The notes under the pieces were generated by a model. It saw nothing but the letters and a program-made list of their open reading frames with translations. It did not search any database and had not been told where the DNA came from. 64,000 nucleotides of DNA from Trichinella spiralis (taxonomy: Eukaryota; Nematoda; Enoplea; Trichinellida; Trichinellidae), in assembly GCA_000181795.3 (NCBI GenBank), contig CM012955.1, positions 11,090,951-11,154,950 on the forward strand, given 5' to 3'. Positions 1-12,562 of this stretch are shown here, piece after piece (the first letter of the stretch is position 1; each line of letters opens with the position of its first letter). The position numbers and the translations under genes are program-made.

Positions 1-2576
1 AACTCTCCAGTGAAGGTTTAGCTAATTAGCCTAACTTCAAAGAAATATTACTTACCGAACTTACCCTCGTCTTCTGGATGTCCCATTTCATCTTCTATTC
101 TTCTGTATCTAAATGTAGAAGAATTAATTCAATGAAATAATGTTATAATAAATAAAAAACAAAGCCGTTTTTATTGTTCTTCTTCGTCTGTCATTGCATT
201 GACAACGCCATAGTTCATTCGCCGCACACCGTTCGCCTACAATCATTTGAAATGAGTTTCTAGAGCAACTAATACTCGCCTCAGGAAAATTTACATAAAG
301 TTCATTTCTACTGATTAACAAGTATGAAACGTATTTCATTTCGTTGAACAAATATTATGCAGGCCACGCATAAGCTCAAAAGCAAACAAATTGAAATGCA
401 AATTCAAATTGAAACTGCACCACGCCTTTGTTTGAAAAGATAAGATTCCTCTACATCTAATAATACACCTTACTCAGTAGTTAAAGCGGAAATAGATCGA
501 GCAAACATCACTGTCGATGCTTCTGTTAGTCAACAAAGTCAATTTAACTGGTGCATTGCTAATATGAAGTTAATTTTGAAACGGCCCAATTTGCATAAAA
601 GACAGACACTGTGCACGTAGCGTTAAACACCGGCTTACGTAAGTTGGATATGCTACTCTAATATGAATTAGAACATAATGTCAACATAAAATAAACAATG
701 ATTGAGCCCACTGGTTGCGCTATATGCCAAGCATAATTAGCTATATGAAAATATTATTTTATCTAATGCCTTCATAGTGCAAAATTTAGGAAAAATATAA
801 ATTGGTAACAAAATTAAATTGAAAACGATTTCTGTATAAGAACGGCATTTTTCTGTCCTGCATAATAGATAGCACTTTACGCTTAGTGATATTCGACCTG
901 CTAAGTTAAGAATGAAATTGAATGCCATAAGCAAGTGTAAATTGAAAATTTTATCGTCTTCTCCAATTAAAACTAGACGATTACCTAAAATGGCATATTG
1001 AAATATGAATTTGTTCAAAACCTTCAACGTTCAACTATACGTAATTGAGAATTTTGCTCTTAAAGTATTTCTAGTTTATCATATTGAATATTGCTCAAAT
1101 ACTTAAATATACATACATTCATGGCAAAACATCAGGAAAATAAGTTTCAGTACTAAATTTTCACCTGAATGTAGCATCATCTTACCTTGTTCACTTTGGC
1201 TACGCATCACCACCGTTTATCGAACAGCATCGTAATAAAATAATAACTATGCGTGTGTATTGCATAGTAACCTTCTTATCATTAATTTGGCGAATTAAAT
1301 AATGTATCTTACTGTATCTTCAATTATTAATTATTTTTCTGTGATTTAATTTTTGAAATATATATTAACTTAGTACTTTAAAATTTTTTTACTTTTCTTC
1401 ATTTTATCTTTTTTATTTTCAATTTTTGCGTTTTTCATGTTCTCATGTAAGATCAAACTGTCTGCTGGAAATACGTCATTTATGTGAAATGCGATTTTTA
1501 TTTATTTCACTGACAACGTTGAAGCTGTGCTGCAGTCAAGCAGGCTATTATCAGTTAGATTAATACTTGCAGATTTTTATATACTTTTAATTCACTGCTT
1601 TGAAATTCATGTCTGAATTTCAGATTTATTTTAATGTCATTAGTGATTTTTGCCTTTTGTGCTTGTTTGCGCTCAACGAGACGTCTACTGATTTTCCGCC
1701 AAGCTTCACATTCCCGCGTCAACTCAACAAAAAGGTTAACCTGATTAGCAGATACAATTTTGAAGTAGTCGCCACAAATGCACTTTTCTTACACGTTTTC
1801 CCAGTCTTGCACCTATTTTCCCATCAAAAGTTCCCTACTTTTTTATATGCAAATTTATCTGTCAAACGTCAAACTGGTTGTCACTATGACGCGCCTTGTT
1901 CGTCTAGCTTGCTTGATTGATTCCTATATAAATCGCACTTTGACACTAAAAACCTCTTCGCCATCTTCCCCTCCTCGAACTTCCATTTCAGGTCCCAACT
2001 CCGTCATACACCCACCATTCCTACCATCTCATTCCTAATAGCCTCAGTTAGTCGATTTTTTATGAAATTGCTGCAGGAAATGTTGCTCTTAGCAGCTTTC
2101 TTTGATTTCCTGATTTTTACGTAACAGGCATTCTCCTAAAAATCTGAATGTGCTTGAAATTGCACGATCAGTAGTAGTATTAACTGATGTTGAGGATGCC
2201 GTACGATAGAATGTCTTGTCTTACAAAATCTTGTGTGGCCGAAGCACAGTTTACTAGCAGAAAATTAATTATTCAGTAGAAAGGAAACTAAAAGTGCATA
2301 TTTATACTTTTGTAATAAGAATTTATATTTCTTCATTTAATGTAAAATATACGGAAGCGTTTAATTTACAATCAGGGGTGGGTGTAGTATACAAAAGATC
2401 TATCATGTACATGTATTATTAAACATGACAGTCTGACGAGGAACAAATATAGAGCCGATTTTTCTTGACAAAATTAGAAGCTCAATCACGTGATAGAATA
2501 TCTTTCAAATTAATAATTTTATTTGTATTTCAAATCAACGACACGTTTCAATTCCGTTTGCAACTGAACTTTTCTA
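1..2576. other. Gene-free AT-rich DNA
   Basis: No open frame here resembles a known protein, has exon-like composition, or shows paired splice sites. The longest frames (about 100 codons near 1600-1920 and 740-1030) are AT-rich and look like chance. I saw no tRNA-like or rRNA-like sequence. Confidence 0.6.
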
Positions 2577-2759
2577 TTACCAGATCAGTATCAATGAAAA
2601 AGTCAGAATGAATGCACATATTACTGCAAGTCCGTCTAGTCGTTCTTCTATCATGGTATTCCGGAAATAGCTTTTTAGATATTTCACTGCAGTGAAGCTT
2701 CGTTCTGCGCTTGTTGAGGCGATTGCGTGAGTAGTGAAAATCCGAAGGTGTAAGAACAT
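2577..2759 (-). mobile_element. hAT transposase C-terminal remnant
   Basis: This fragment of about 60 codons carries the C-terminal dimerisation signature of hAT-family DNA transposases. It reads THAIASTSAERSFTAVKYLK and is followed by a stretch ending RNTMIEERLDGLA. In the family this segment follows the RNase H-like catalytic core and mediates dimerisation. Here a stop codon lies two codons upstream of the first Met (minus strand, near 2768), and downstream the homology fades into hydrophobic sequence. No zinc finger or catalytic core is visible nearby, so it is a dead fragment and not a gene. The family call rests on the SAERSF...ERL..LA pattern and is fairly secure; the subfamily is not determined. 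Confidence 0.75.
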
Positions 2760-3249
2760 GATCGTTTAATAATTATTGTTGTTGAATTTTAGTGCATACA
2801 TAAATCAAATACCAAAAGTGCTACGTTCGCTAAAAATCACGTATGCTAGTTGCGTTTCGAGTAAGTTACGGATTGGATACATTCCTGCATATTAAAATAG
2901 ACGCAATGCGCTAATCTGAGAGGCAATATATACCATTGCAATACCAAAAGTACTGGGCACTCTGCGTTGAAACTATCCACAAGAATGTCATTCATTACTG
3001 TTAACATCTACCACTCACAAAAAGTTGAAATGTTTTTTTGAACGTAGCTATTTTTCGCATAACAGCGAAGGCAGAAAAATGCGCCATAAATGGGAAGGAA
3101 AAGAAGATAAGTAAAACATAGAGAGTAAATAAGTATGCAAGAAAAATGATTTTGTGTAGGTTTATTGCAAATGTTTAAATAATCGAGCAAAGAGAAGTAA
3201 GTATCATCTTCAAATAAAATTTGTTCCTGCTTTTCTTCACCGCTTACAG

Positions 3250-5500
3250 CATCCTGAAACCTACCAGGCTGTTTCCAGAAAAACTGTCCAAAAAACTATC
3301 TTTTATTAATACAAAACTATTTAAGAAATCCAAATTTTGAAAAAAAAATTTTCGCTGATTTTTGCAGAAACAACAAAGTCTATAGCCCATGAAATTGTGC
3401 AATTTTTCAGAAAAACTTTTTTCTCCAAAAGTTAAGGCAATTGACTTATATCGATACCGAATTATTCAATAACTACTATAAACTGATCAACACGGCACCT
3501 GATTGCATATTTCTTGAGATATGATAAAAAACGTAAAACTGAGATAGAATTTAACCGAGTCGAAATTAGAGGGTAAGAAAAATAGAAGTTAAATAAATGT
3601 GCATACGGAATAGATTCATGAAATTTCACAACAGATCTGTCCATTTTTTCACTGAAAAAAAGGAAATTATTTTAATAAGAATTGTTCCTGATTTTCATTT
3701 TTGCAAACAAGATACTTCAAAAAAAAACATCGATTGCGGTTTATTCAAAATTTATTTACCTTTAATTGGCACACATTTGTCTGCATTCAAAATCAAATCA
3801 CTTTATAATTCGCCGCAGTTTCTGAGATACTCGGAATTTTTTTTCACTGTACATACTGGTCGATTCTTCTAAATATTCGAACAAATACCATGTATGAGCC
3901 CAATAATTTGACATCAATTGTGAATTTATTTAATATCACAGCATTTGTAATGAAGTTTCACCCTGGGCGACTACACATTATACTAATTATGCAAATCGCC
4001 ATTGCATCGGTGTTACTTTGCGAAAGTACAATCAAATAGCCTCACATGTAGTATCAATCAGATGCGTAATCAATGTAAAACATGTCAATGAGGATCGCAT
4101 TCCATACAATGTTTGCTTTTCAACAAACAAAGCAGTTACAACGCGTACGGTTTGAATCGCAGCAAATAATGATTATTTAACCACCGTAATTTCAGAAATT
4201 GAAGTTAATTGATCGTATAAAAACAATAAATTAGTAGAATTCTAAGAGATTCGATGTCAAAAATGTTTCATGCGCAGAAATTGGCAGTCTCTGCTTCCGC
4301 TGATAAACACTTGCTGATGGGCGAATTCCCTATGTATTAAAATAGGCACTACCTGAAATTTACAGCCCATTTATTCCACAGCCATTGAGCAGTTTACAGT
4401 GAAAATCTCCAAAGCACTATCATTTGTCAATATAAACCTATAACAATAAAAAAAAATCTAAATTTTTAAAACACATTTTTCGCCGATTTTCACAAAAACA
4501 ACCAAGTCTGTAGCCCATGAAATTTTGAAATTTTTGAGAAAAAGTTTTTTCTTAAAAAATGGACTTTATGAGCATTAAACGATCAGTAACGAGTAGTGGA
4601 GTGCGGAAAACGTATCCACACGTTTCCCGGTCGCATAGTTCTTGAGATTACCTGAAAAAAGTGCTAAGCATACACATGTATTAAGAGAGGCAGTATTCCA
4701 ACTTTAGAGGCTATTTATTCCACAGTTGCTGGGTAGTTTGGGTTGAAACTCTAGAACACACTTTCTTTTATCAGTATGAAACTATAACAATCAAAAATTT
4801 GTCAAACATTGAATACAATTTTTTTCGCTATTTTCGCTAAAAGAACAAGTCTATAGTCCATGAAATTTTGCAATTTTTGAGAAAACCCTTAGACTACAAA
4901 ATTGGACTATGTGGGTATCAATAGATCAGTAATAATCTATCCCGGCGGTTATAAGTTGCCTATTTCTTGAAATATTAAAAAAAACTGGGAAGCTGACCTG
5001 TATATTGAGATGGGATATGTGCCAGATTTAAAGACCATTTATTCCACAACTACTGGCCAATTTCCTTTGGGTCTTTGCATAACACTGTCAATAATCAATG
5101 CGAATAATTCTTGAACAGAAAAGGTTACATTTTGAAAAAAAATTTTTTGCTGACTTCCGCAAAAAAGCAAGTCTATAGCCCATGAAATTTTGCAATTTTC
5201 GAAAAAAACCTTCGGTATTATCTATCGATCAGAAATGATTAGAGAAGAAGTACAACAAACTTATCCCCGTCCTTCCTGGTTGCATAGTTCTCTTGATATC
5301 CTGCAAAAAGTGGGATACTTGCCGATTTATTGAGATAAGCGATGCGCCAACATTAGAGGCCCATTATTCCAGAACAACAGTGCGGTTTCCGATGAAACGC
5401 TGCATAGCACTCCCGGTATTCAACTTAAATGTCTGACAATTAAAAGATGGAAATTTGGAAAATTGCTTTACTCCCTTTTCCGCACAACAACCAAGGCTTC
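3250..5500. repeat. Diverged tandem array, about 320-345 bp unit, with an inserted segment
   Basis: A core containing TATAGCCCATGAAATT followed by TTGAGAAAAA recurs near 3386, 4514, 4857 and 5179. The last three copies are 343 and 322 bases apart, which gives the period. Each unit also carries a 'ccatttattcca' box, a 'gcatagttcttgagat' box and a run of A/T around 'tcgctgattt'. Between the first and second cores lies about 800 extra bases (roughly 3460-4280) that recur inside the second array of this window. Copies are diverged and indel-rich, so boundaries are approximate. No coding capacity is seen. Confidence 0.75.
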
Positions 5501-6342
5501 ATCCGTCAGCGTTTTGAAGGTGCCATTGCGCACGCGTTGTGCATCATTCAATAATGATTATTATTGCGTGCGATCGCTTTATAAATAAATGAAAATTTGC
5601 ATGAAGTTTCTATTATGCAATCATTATGCAAATGTTTCAATTTTTTAATTGTTTGTTCAATTATTATTTACCGTAATTTTTTCGTTTTTATTTATAATCT
5701 TATATTTTATTTAGTCTGTTTTTAATATCTGCTTTTGCACCAATTGTTTTTTCAAAAATAATTCTTAAAACTGCCATTTTTTTGTGGTGAATTTTTGAAA
5801 ACGTTATAGCATTTTTTAAAATACACTTGTCCTGTTTCCTTGGATTTGTGACATTCTAAGAATAAAGTGACGTATGGTTTATTGTATCATATTCATCTTA
5901 ATTTGAACAATGATTTTTTTAATGAAAGAAAAATTATCCAAATCATGATGTCTGTGTGAAATGCATTTTTATCTCCAAATTTCTGACTCGTAGAAATGCT
6001 GGAAAACTGCAGTTTGGTCTACTGGTGGTATATGTGAAGTGTTCTGATCATTCATGTATTGTTTATATTTGTAACAAGTTTATGCCTTTGGATAAGGAGG
6101 CTAGCTGAAGAATCCTATAAACTATTACATTCACAATACTTTAACTGTAATTGCATTATTTTCATTTCCTATGCAGCATTTTCCTTTTCCTTGGTGATAA
6201 TTGCTAATACATTTATCAATGTTACTGGAAATGATATTCATAATTGCTGGTTTTTTATTTTGACGTCAAACGTTGTGATTTGCTGATATTGTTGCGACAA
6301 ATGTATGCTATTCGACGCTGTGATTGGATAAACCGTATAAGA
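5501..6342. other. Gene-free AT-rich DNA
   Basis: Very AT-rich sequence between the first repeat array and the hAT-like element. A 75-codon open frame near 6059-6286 has no splice context and no family resemblance. I see nothing else. Confidence 0.5.
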
Positions 6343-6745
6343 CAGTGGTTCTCAAACTGTGAGTCGTGACCCATTGATAATTGTGGGGTAAATGAATAAT
6401 AAATTTTGGTGACTAATACATTTTGTAAGTACAAGTAGAATAAATATTGGTGGGTCGCGGCTCTTGAGGATCAAAATAGAAGAAAATGATGTAGAGGCAC
6501 TAGGCGCCTGGGCCGTGTGCCATATACTGTGATGAAGTCAACCTGAAAGGAAGCCCATCCTTCGCATGTGCCCCATTATGAATAATAATAATAAATTAAT
6601 AAAATTTAGTTCATACGTTTGATTTGATAACTGCAAAATGATCGAAGCTGATCGGCCTTTCATGTTTATTGGAGCTAAAAGGGCTGTGAGAACTTTTTGT
6701 TTGAAAAATGTGCCACAGTCTACAGAACTTTGAGAACGTAATAAC
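6343..6745. mobile_element. Possible hAT-type non-autonomous element
   Basis: The left end at 6343 reads CAGTGGTTCTCAAACTGTGA followed by GTCGTGACCC. This is the classic terminus of Charlie/MER5-like hAT elements. A second 'gggtcgcgg' motif, also typical of these elements, lies near 6451. A degraded inverted counterpart (aactttgagaacg) sits near 6728. If that is the right end, the element is about 400 bp. I could not define a clean 8-bp target duplication, so the right boundary is uncertain. No transposase frame lies inside. Confidence 0.55.
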
Positions 6746-7561
6746 AATAGCTGCCGTTGTGCCATCAGGTCCTCAGGCGACTGACGTTTCTGGGCCCTTT
6801 CTTTTCTGCACCATCGGGGTTCCTATCACCGACTGTCATGCAGTGCAGTCATCTGTGACCACACCCCTTTTGAAAGCAGAAGTATTTATTACTTGTCAGT
6901 CCTGATGATCAGAACAGTTTTATAAATTTCACAAACAGCCATAAAATACATTTTCCTCAATCATTTATAGTCAACATGGACATTGATTTTTTACACTTCA
7001 CTTTCACTTTCGTCAGCTAATGGAGGTGGAAAGCGCTTGCATTTTCAACAGCTCTGATAAATTATACGAATTATAGTCGCACCACACTTGGCAACTGCAG
7101 CTGCTTCATTGCATCCAATCCAATCCAATCAATCACTCGGAAAACCGTAAAATAAAAAACCAACATCAAATATGCAAGTCAGATTTGTTTGTTAAATAAA
7201 TATGCACGATAAAAACGCAAAAAAATTCCAAAATATCCGTCTCATACAAACGGCGTTCAATTTGTTATTGTTCAAACTGTTTTCCTTTTGCAGTGCAATT
7301 TTTGCAACCATTCCGCAACACTGGTAAAATGAAAAATCAATTAAAAGTTTTGTAAATGAAATTTGACATTACAACTAAAAAGTAATCGTCAAATTTTCAA
7401 AAGAAAAACATAAAGTACCTCAATAAGAAAAAATAATTTATTAACTTTTTGAAAACAAAACGTGAAACAAAAATTAGTAATATATATGCTCAGTACAAAC
7501 GATTTGCACTTTTAGTGAAGAATGATGATATTACGGGCATATTCTGCGTATAAATAAATAA

Positions 7562-7620
<59 letters not shown>

Positions 7621-7924
7621 CTGCAATAATAATTTATAGTATATGTTCCTTTCATCATATTTGAAGAAGAAAAACAGATAACAAAACCGTAGCATGTAAG
7701 CACTGCTTATGAGATAACATCAATCAGTGATTCTGACTGTTCTTCGTCGAGTTCCATGCGTGATTTTGCTCCGGTCAGCTTGTTTTTCAAATGAGCACAA
7801 AACTTAAACTGGTTATAAAGCCACCGAATGCAGCCAACCAGTGGATCCCAATCTTCATGCAACGACAAATACGTAGCACCGAAGAAGGGAATTAAAACAG
7901 AGACAGTGCCAATATAAAGAGCGA
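6746..7924. other. Gene-free DNA with an (AT)n microsatellite
   Basis: It contains a pure AT dinucleotide run of about 50 bases at 7565-7615 and otherwise unremarkable AT-rich sequence. No gene, RNA or mobile element is recognised in the remainder. Confidence 0.6.
7565..7615. repeat. (AT)n microsatellite
   Basis: Uninterrupted AT dinucleotide run of about 50 bases. It sits in gene-free DNA just upstream of the second repeat array. Confidence 0.95.
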
Positions 7925-9650
7925 TTGACGGCGGTTAGCGGTCGCATATTGCCCGAGATATTCTGAAAAAGTGCTAAGCATATCCATGTATTAAGAGAGG
8001 CAATATTCCCAGTTTAGAAGCCATTTATTCCAAAATTACAGGGTATTTTGGGTTGAAACTCTAGAACACACTTTCTTTTATCAATATGAAACTATAAGAA
8101 TCAAAAAAATTCCAAATTTTGAAAGCAAATTTTTCACCAATTTTCGCAAAACAACCAATAGCCCAAGAAGTTTTGCAATTTTTGAGAAAAAATTTTTTTC
8201 CAAAAATTAAAGCAATTGATTTATATCGGTGCAGAATTATTCGTTAACTACTGTAAACTGATGCATACGGCACCTGATTGCGTATTACTTGAGATATGAG
8301 TACAACAAAAGTAAAACTGAAATAGAATATTAACCGAGTCGAAATGAAGAAGAATGAAAAATGAAAGTTAATTAAATAAATGTGCATATCGGATGGTTTC
8401 ATGAATTTTTACAAGAGATTTGTCGATTTTTTCACTCAAAAAAATGAAATTATTTTAATAAGAATTGTTCCTGATTTTCATTTATGCAAGCAAGTTGCTT
8501 TAAAAATTAAAAGCCCTTTTTCACTGAATTTTTTAATTGATTACAATTCACAGATAAGAATTATCCAAAATTTTCAAATTGGCTGTGCAGTTATTTTCAT
8601 ACAATACGCCAATTTTTTTCTTCTGTAAATGTCCAATGCTTAAACTTTTAACTCTATTAAATTTCTCAAAACATCATCGATTGCGGGTTTGTAGAAATTT
8701 GCATACCTTTAATTGGCACACAATTGCTTGCACTTCTTATCACATTATTTCATAAATCGCCGTACTTTCTGAGAAGAATGGAATAATTTTCACTCTACTT
8801 ACTGGTGGATACCTCTAAAAATTCGAACAGATACCATGTATGAGACCAGTAATTTGACATCAATTGTGAATTTATTTATTTTCCTAACATTTGTAATGAA
8901 GTTTCACCCTGGGCGACTACACATTATATTAATTATGCAAATTGTTATTGCATCGGTGTTACTTAGCGAAAGTTCAATCAAATAGCTACACATGTGCTAT
9001 CAATCCGATGCGTGATCAATGAAAAACATGGCAATTATGATCGCATTCCATGAAATGTTTGCTTTTCAACAAACAAAGCAGTTACATTGCATACGGTTTG
9101 ATTCGCAGCAATTAATGATTATTTAACAGCAGTAATTTCAGAAATTCTATTTCATTGATCGTATAGAAAGAATAAATTAGTAGAATTCTCAAACATGCAT
9201 TGTCAAAAATGCTTCATGTGCTGAAACTCACACTATCTGCTTCGGTTGGAAGAGAATTACTGATGAGCAAATTCCCTATTTATTAAGATAGGCAGTAGAG
9301 AAATTTTGAACCCATTCATTCCACATCTATTGTGTAGTTTCTAATGGAACTTTGCACCATATTATCGGTAATTATTGTAAATATCTAGAAATGAAAAAAA
9401 AACTCCAAATTTTGAAAAAAGAACTTCCGCGGATTTTCACAAAAACAACCAAGTTTATGGCCCGTGAAATTTTCAAGTTTCGAGAAAAATCTTAGACTCT
9501 AAAAGTAGACTTTTTGGGCATCAGTCGATCGGGCACGATTATTCGAGTACCATGAACTTATTTTCAAAGTTCCTAGTTGGTGATTTCTCGAGATGTACCG
9601 AAAATAGTGGAAAGCATCCCTATATCATAAGGTAGACAAGAATCAATTTT
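7925..9650. repeat. Second copy of the dispersed repeat, with the same inserted segment
   Basis: This block is paralogous to 3250-5500. The stretch from about 7946 matches that from about 4640 (shared 'aagtgctaagcat', 'atgtattaagagaggca' and 'ttgggttgaaactctagaac'). The stretch 8230-9190 matches 3460-4260 (for example 'taagaattgttcctgatttt' at both sites, and 'caccctgggcgactacacat' near 3959 and 8905). It carries extra sequence at about 8505-8670 that the first copy lacks. Core boxes recur near 8162 and 9461. Identity by eye is high but broken by many indels, so this is an old duplication. Confidence 0.75.
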
Positions 9651-11869
9651 TTTATAGAGGCCGATTATTCCAAAACTAGCGTCATTTGAATTTATTTCTG
9701 TCAATGTCAGCTATGTGAAAAGTTCATTTCCAAAACTGTGAAAAGTTCTGAAATGTGCTTTTAATTTAATAACTTTTGTTCATTAAAATGCATACCCTTC
9801 GAATGCCGGTAACAAGAAAGACAATGCTAGATTAACGAATATTAGTCTCACTTCTGCTGAGAATTGATTTCGAGTTATTGCAACAGAATGTTAAATAAAG
9901 TTAAAATTAATAAAGGAATAGTTAAAATAACAGGATGATCGTATTCAGTACAACAGTGTTAGCAATTTTTGGCAACAGTTTTGGGAAACAATAAAAATGA
10001 TTTTCTGTGAACCTGAAAATATTGTAAAAATGAGTTCATTTTGAGCGAATACAGGTAAAATAATACGATGCTTCCTTTGTTTAAAAATATTTTTATTTCA
10101 CTGCAGATTATATTTCAACTTGAGCGATGTTTTTAAATCACGATTAACATAACTGTTAATAACAGTCAAACTTATTCACTATATTGGTAACAATTATGAA
10201 GTTACCGTAGAAAACATTCAGTGCTAGTTTGTTTTCTAATGCTAACCATTATTGTTTATTCCCATAACGTAATAAATACACTGAAAGTTTGCCTAAACAA
10301 AAATTAAATTGATCTTACTTGTGTATGTAATATGTCTGATCAGATTTTCTAAATTCACAAAAATTTTCAAGAATTAAAACTTGCTTGGAATCAAATAGAA
10401 GAGCAAATGTATATTGCAATTTGTGCTTGTCTCACAGGTTGCTGCGACTGAGCTCTTTGAGATTGAATGCATTTTATATTTCTTTGCTAGAAGCACTGAA
10501 ATAAGCTAACGGCGTTCCTACAAACCAAATATCTAGGTCAACGGGGTTGGAGATTTTGTTTACATATCCTGAAACAGCATTCAATCAGATAACTGATGCT
10601 CTACTTAGCGTTTTTTACATGATAAAAAATTGTTTGAAAAACATAGCACAAATCATTTAAAAGGCTATATAAACTGTTAATGCAACATTTCTGGACTCTA
10701 TGGTGAGACGTTATGTAGCAAAGATAAAGATTACACTTAAAAAATTGCAAAATATTGATAAGTATAAAGAAAATTGATATTAAAAATTGGAATAGAAAAT
10801 TGATAACAATTATCGAAACTTTGCTTCTTTTTGCTATTATAATGAAGTATGTGCATAGCAAAAATATAAGCATAAGTATTATAATTTGAAAAACTTATCA
10901 ATTCAAGCTGTGTTTCCAGTGGGTAAAAGCTGATTAGCTGAAATTGCTAAAAATATTCTGAATAAATGAGAATCAAAGAACAAAATGCAACAAATGAAAT
11001 TAATTTTTAAAACAATAAAGAATAAAATAAAAAAAAGACACTACATATAATTAATTGTTAGTGTTTCAGGCAGTGGATTGTCCGTGTAGGAATAGGCCTG
11101 CCTAATGGCGATGAATTAAAGCATTCGAATCTGCCTACAATAGGGCAATCAGTGTATATATAGTAAACAAACTAATGGTCCACTATAATGTATTATTTAA
11201 TAGTTGGTTATTACGAGCCTCCAGGAAATCGTAAATAAACTAATCATCTGCTATAGTAAGCAGGCGGGGATCAGAATAAGGCTGTTCATTCTGGAAGAAT
11301 ACTGTAGAAATTTTAGAACCCTGAACCGGGAAATATAAAGTTGAAATTTTTTGATGTTAATCGATAATGCACTTTATTTTATGCTGAAGAATGCATTTCG
11401 AGCTCCAAATATGCTTTTGAGATGAATTGATTGGATAGTATTCATCGTGTCATGTGTAATGAAAAATGAGCATTTTTCATATTTCTGCATAAGATTCAGA
11501 TTTTGGATTTTTCGAAATTTTTAGAGCATTAGAATTTTTTCTCCACAACTGCACGCCTGCGTTGGATGAAACTTTGAAAATTTCTCGATTTTGAAGGGCA
11601 TTATGCTTTTGAAGAATAAAATTTTACTTTTTTTCATATTTTAAAATGCCATTTTTGTGGAATTTCTGATGGTGGTTTTCTGTGAATAATTTCATCTTCA
11701 CAGTGAAATTCAACAATTATATTTAACAATAAATTGGAACAGAAAGTGATTTAATATCAGTGTAAATGTGGTTTAAGGAACAAATGGAAAGAAAAATAAA
11801 CATGATGGGATGCAGTTCAGCTCAATTCAGTTTGGAATTAATTTCTTTTTTTCGCAAAAAAAGTGTTGA
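9651..11869. other. Gene-free AT-rich DNA
   Basis: No coding, RNA or mobile-element signature was recognised. The longest frame, 90 codons on the minus strand near 10601-10873, is rich in Phe, Ile and Leu. It looks like an AT-rich chance frame. Confidence 0.5.
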
Positions 11870-12140
11870 ACGCTTTTATAGATACTATAAATAACGTTAA
11901 AGTGGGAAAAAAGAATATTTGCCTACTTTTTCCGGGAAATCTCGAGAAATACGCAACCAGTAACAGTGCGGATTTATTGTTTATTGTAGTTTTTTAATCG
12001 TTTCCGATCGATTCAAATCGTTTTTGGAGAAATAAAGTTTTCTCGAAAATTTCGAAATTTCATGGGCTATATAGAGTGAGTGAGTGGTGGATGAGCTTTA
12101 CTGTTTTGCGAAAAACGTTTTTTTATTAAAATTTTTACTT
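11870..12140 (-). repeat. Inverted copy of the dispersed repeat
   Basis: Read on the minus strand, this stretch carries the same boxes in the same order as one unit of the arrays at 3250-5500 and 7925-9650. These are 'gcgtatttctcgagat' near 11937-11955 and 'tagcccatgaaatttcgaaa' near 12045-12070. It is a single diverged unit in opposite orientation, close to the 3' end of CHERP. Confidence 0.65.
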
Positions 12141-12562
12141 TTTTTCATAGGTATCCCCACACATGCGGATAAATGTTAGTTGTTAGTTATGCGGAGCCAA
12201 AAGGTGGAAAACCTATTTCCAACATACTAAAAATTAGTCCCCAACAATTCTATTTTAATTGTTTCAACGCAAATTCATAAATTTGTCCAGACAAACTTTC
12301 AACATTTTTAATATTGAAACTCAATAATAAACTTTTGAAAATTTTACATAAGAACTAGCTGTTTCACAAGACTGCATATTGGAAAAAAGAAACACTTTAC
12401 GATTCGAATATTCTCTTCGAACTTCAAATCAAACAAAAGTATTGTCTTCAATAAAAATAAAAAATCTCAGCAGTGCTTCGCATTGCAAAACCAGTCTCAT
12501 TGGGTAGAGATTAATATCGAATACGAAAAATCATAAAACTTTTTTTCTGGCCGTGCAGAGGG
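12141..12562. other. Region downstream of CHERP
   Basis: AT-rich sequence just past the CHERP stop codon. It probably contains the 3' UTR. I looked here for further CHERP exons (Arg/Ser-rich tail, G-patch) and found none. Confidence 0.5.

Noticed and set aside
6538-6905. Open frames of 65-75 codons around the hAT-like element
   Set aside because: No transposase motif. They overlap a likely non-autonomous element and its flank, so chance frames are more likely.
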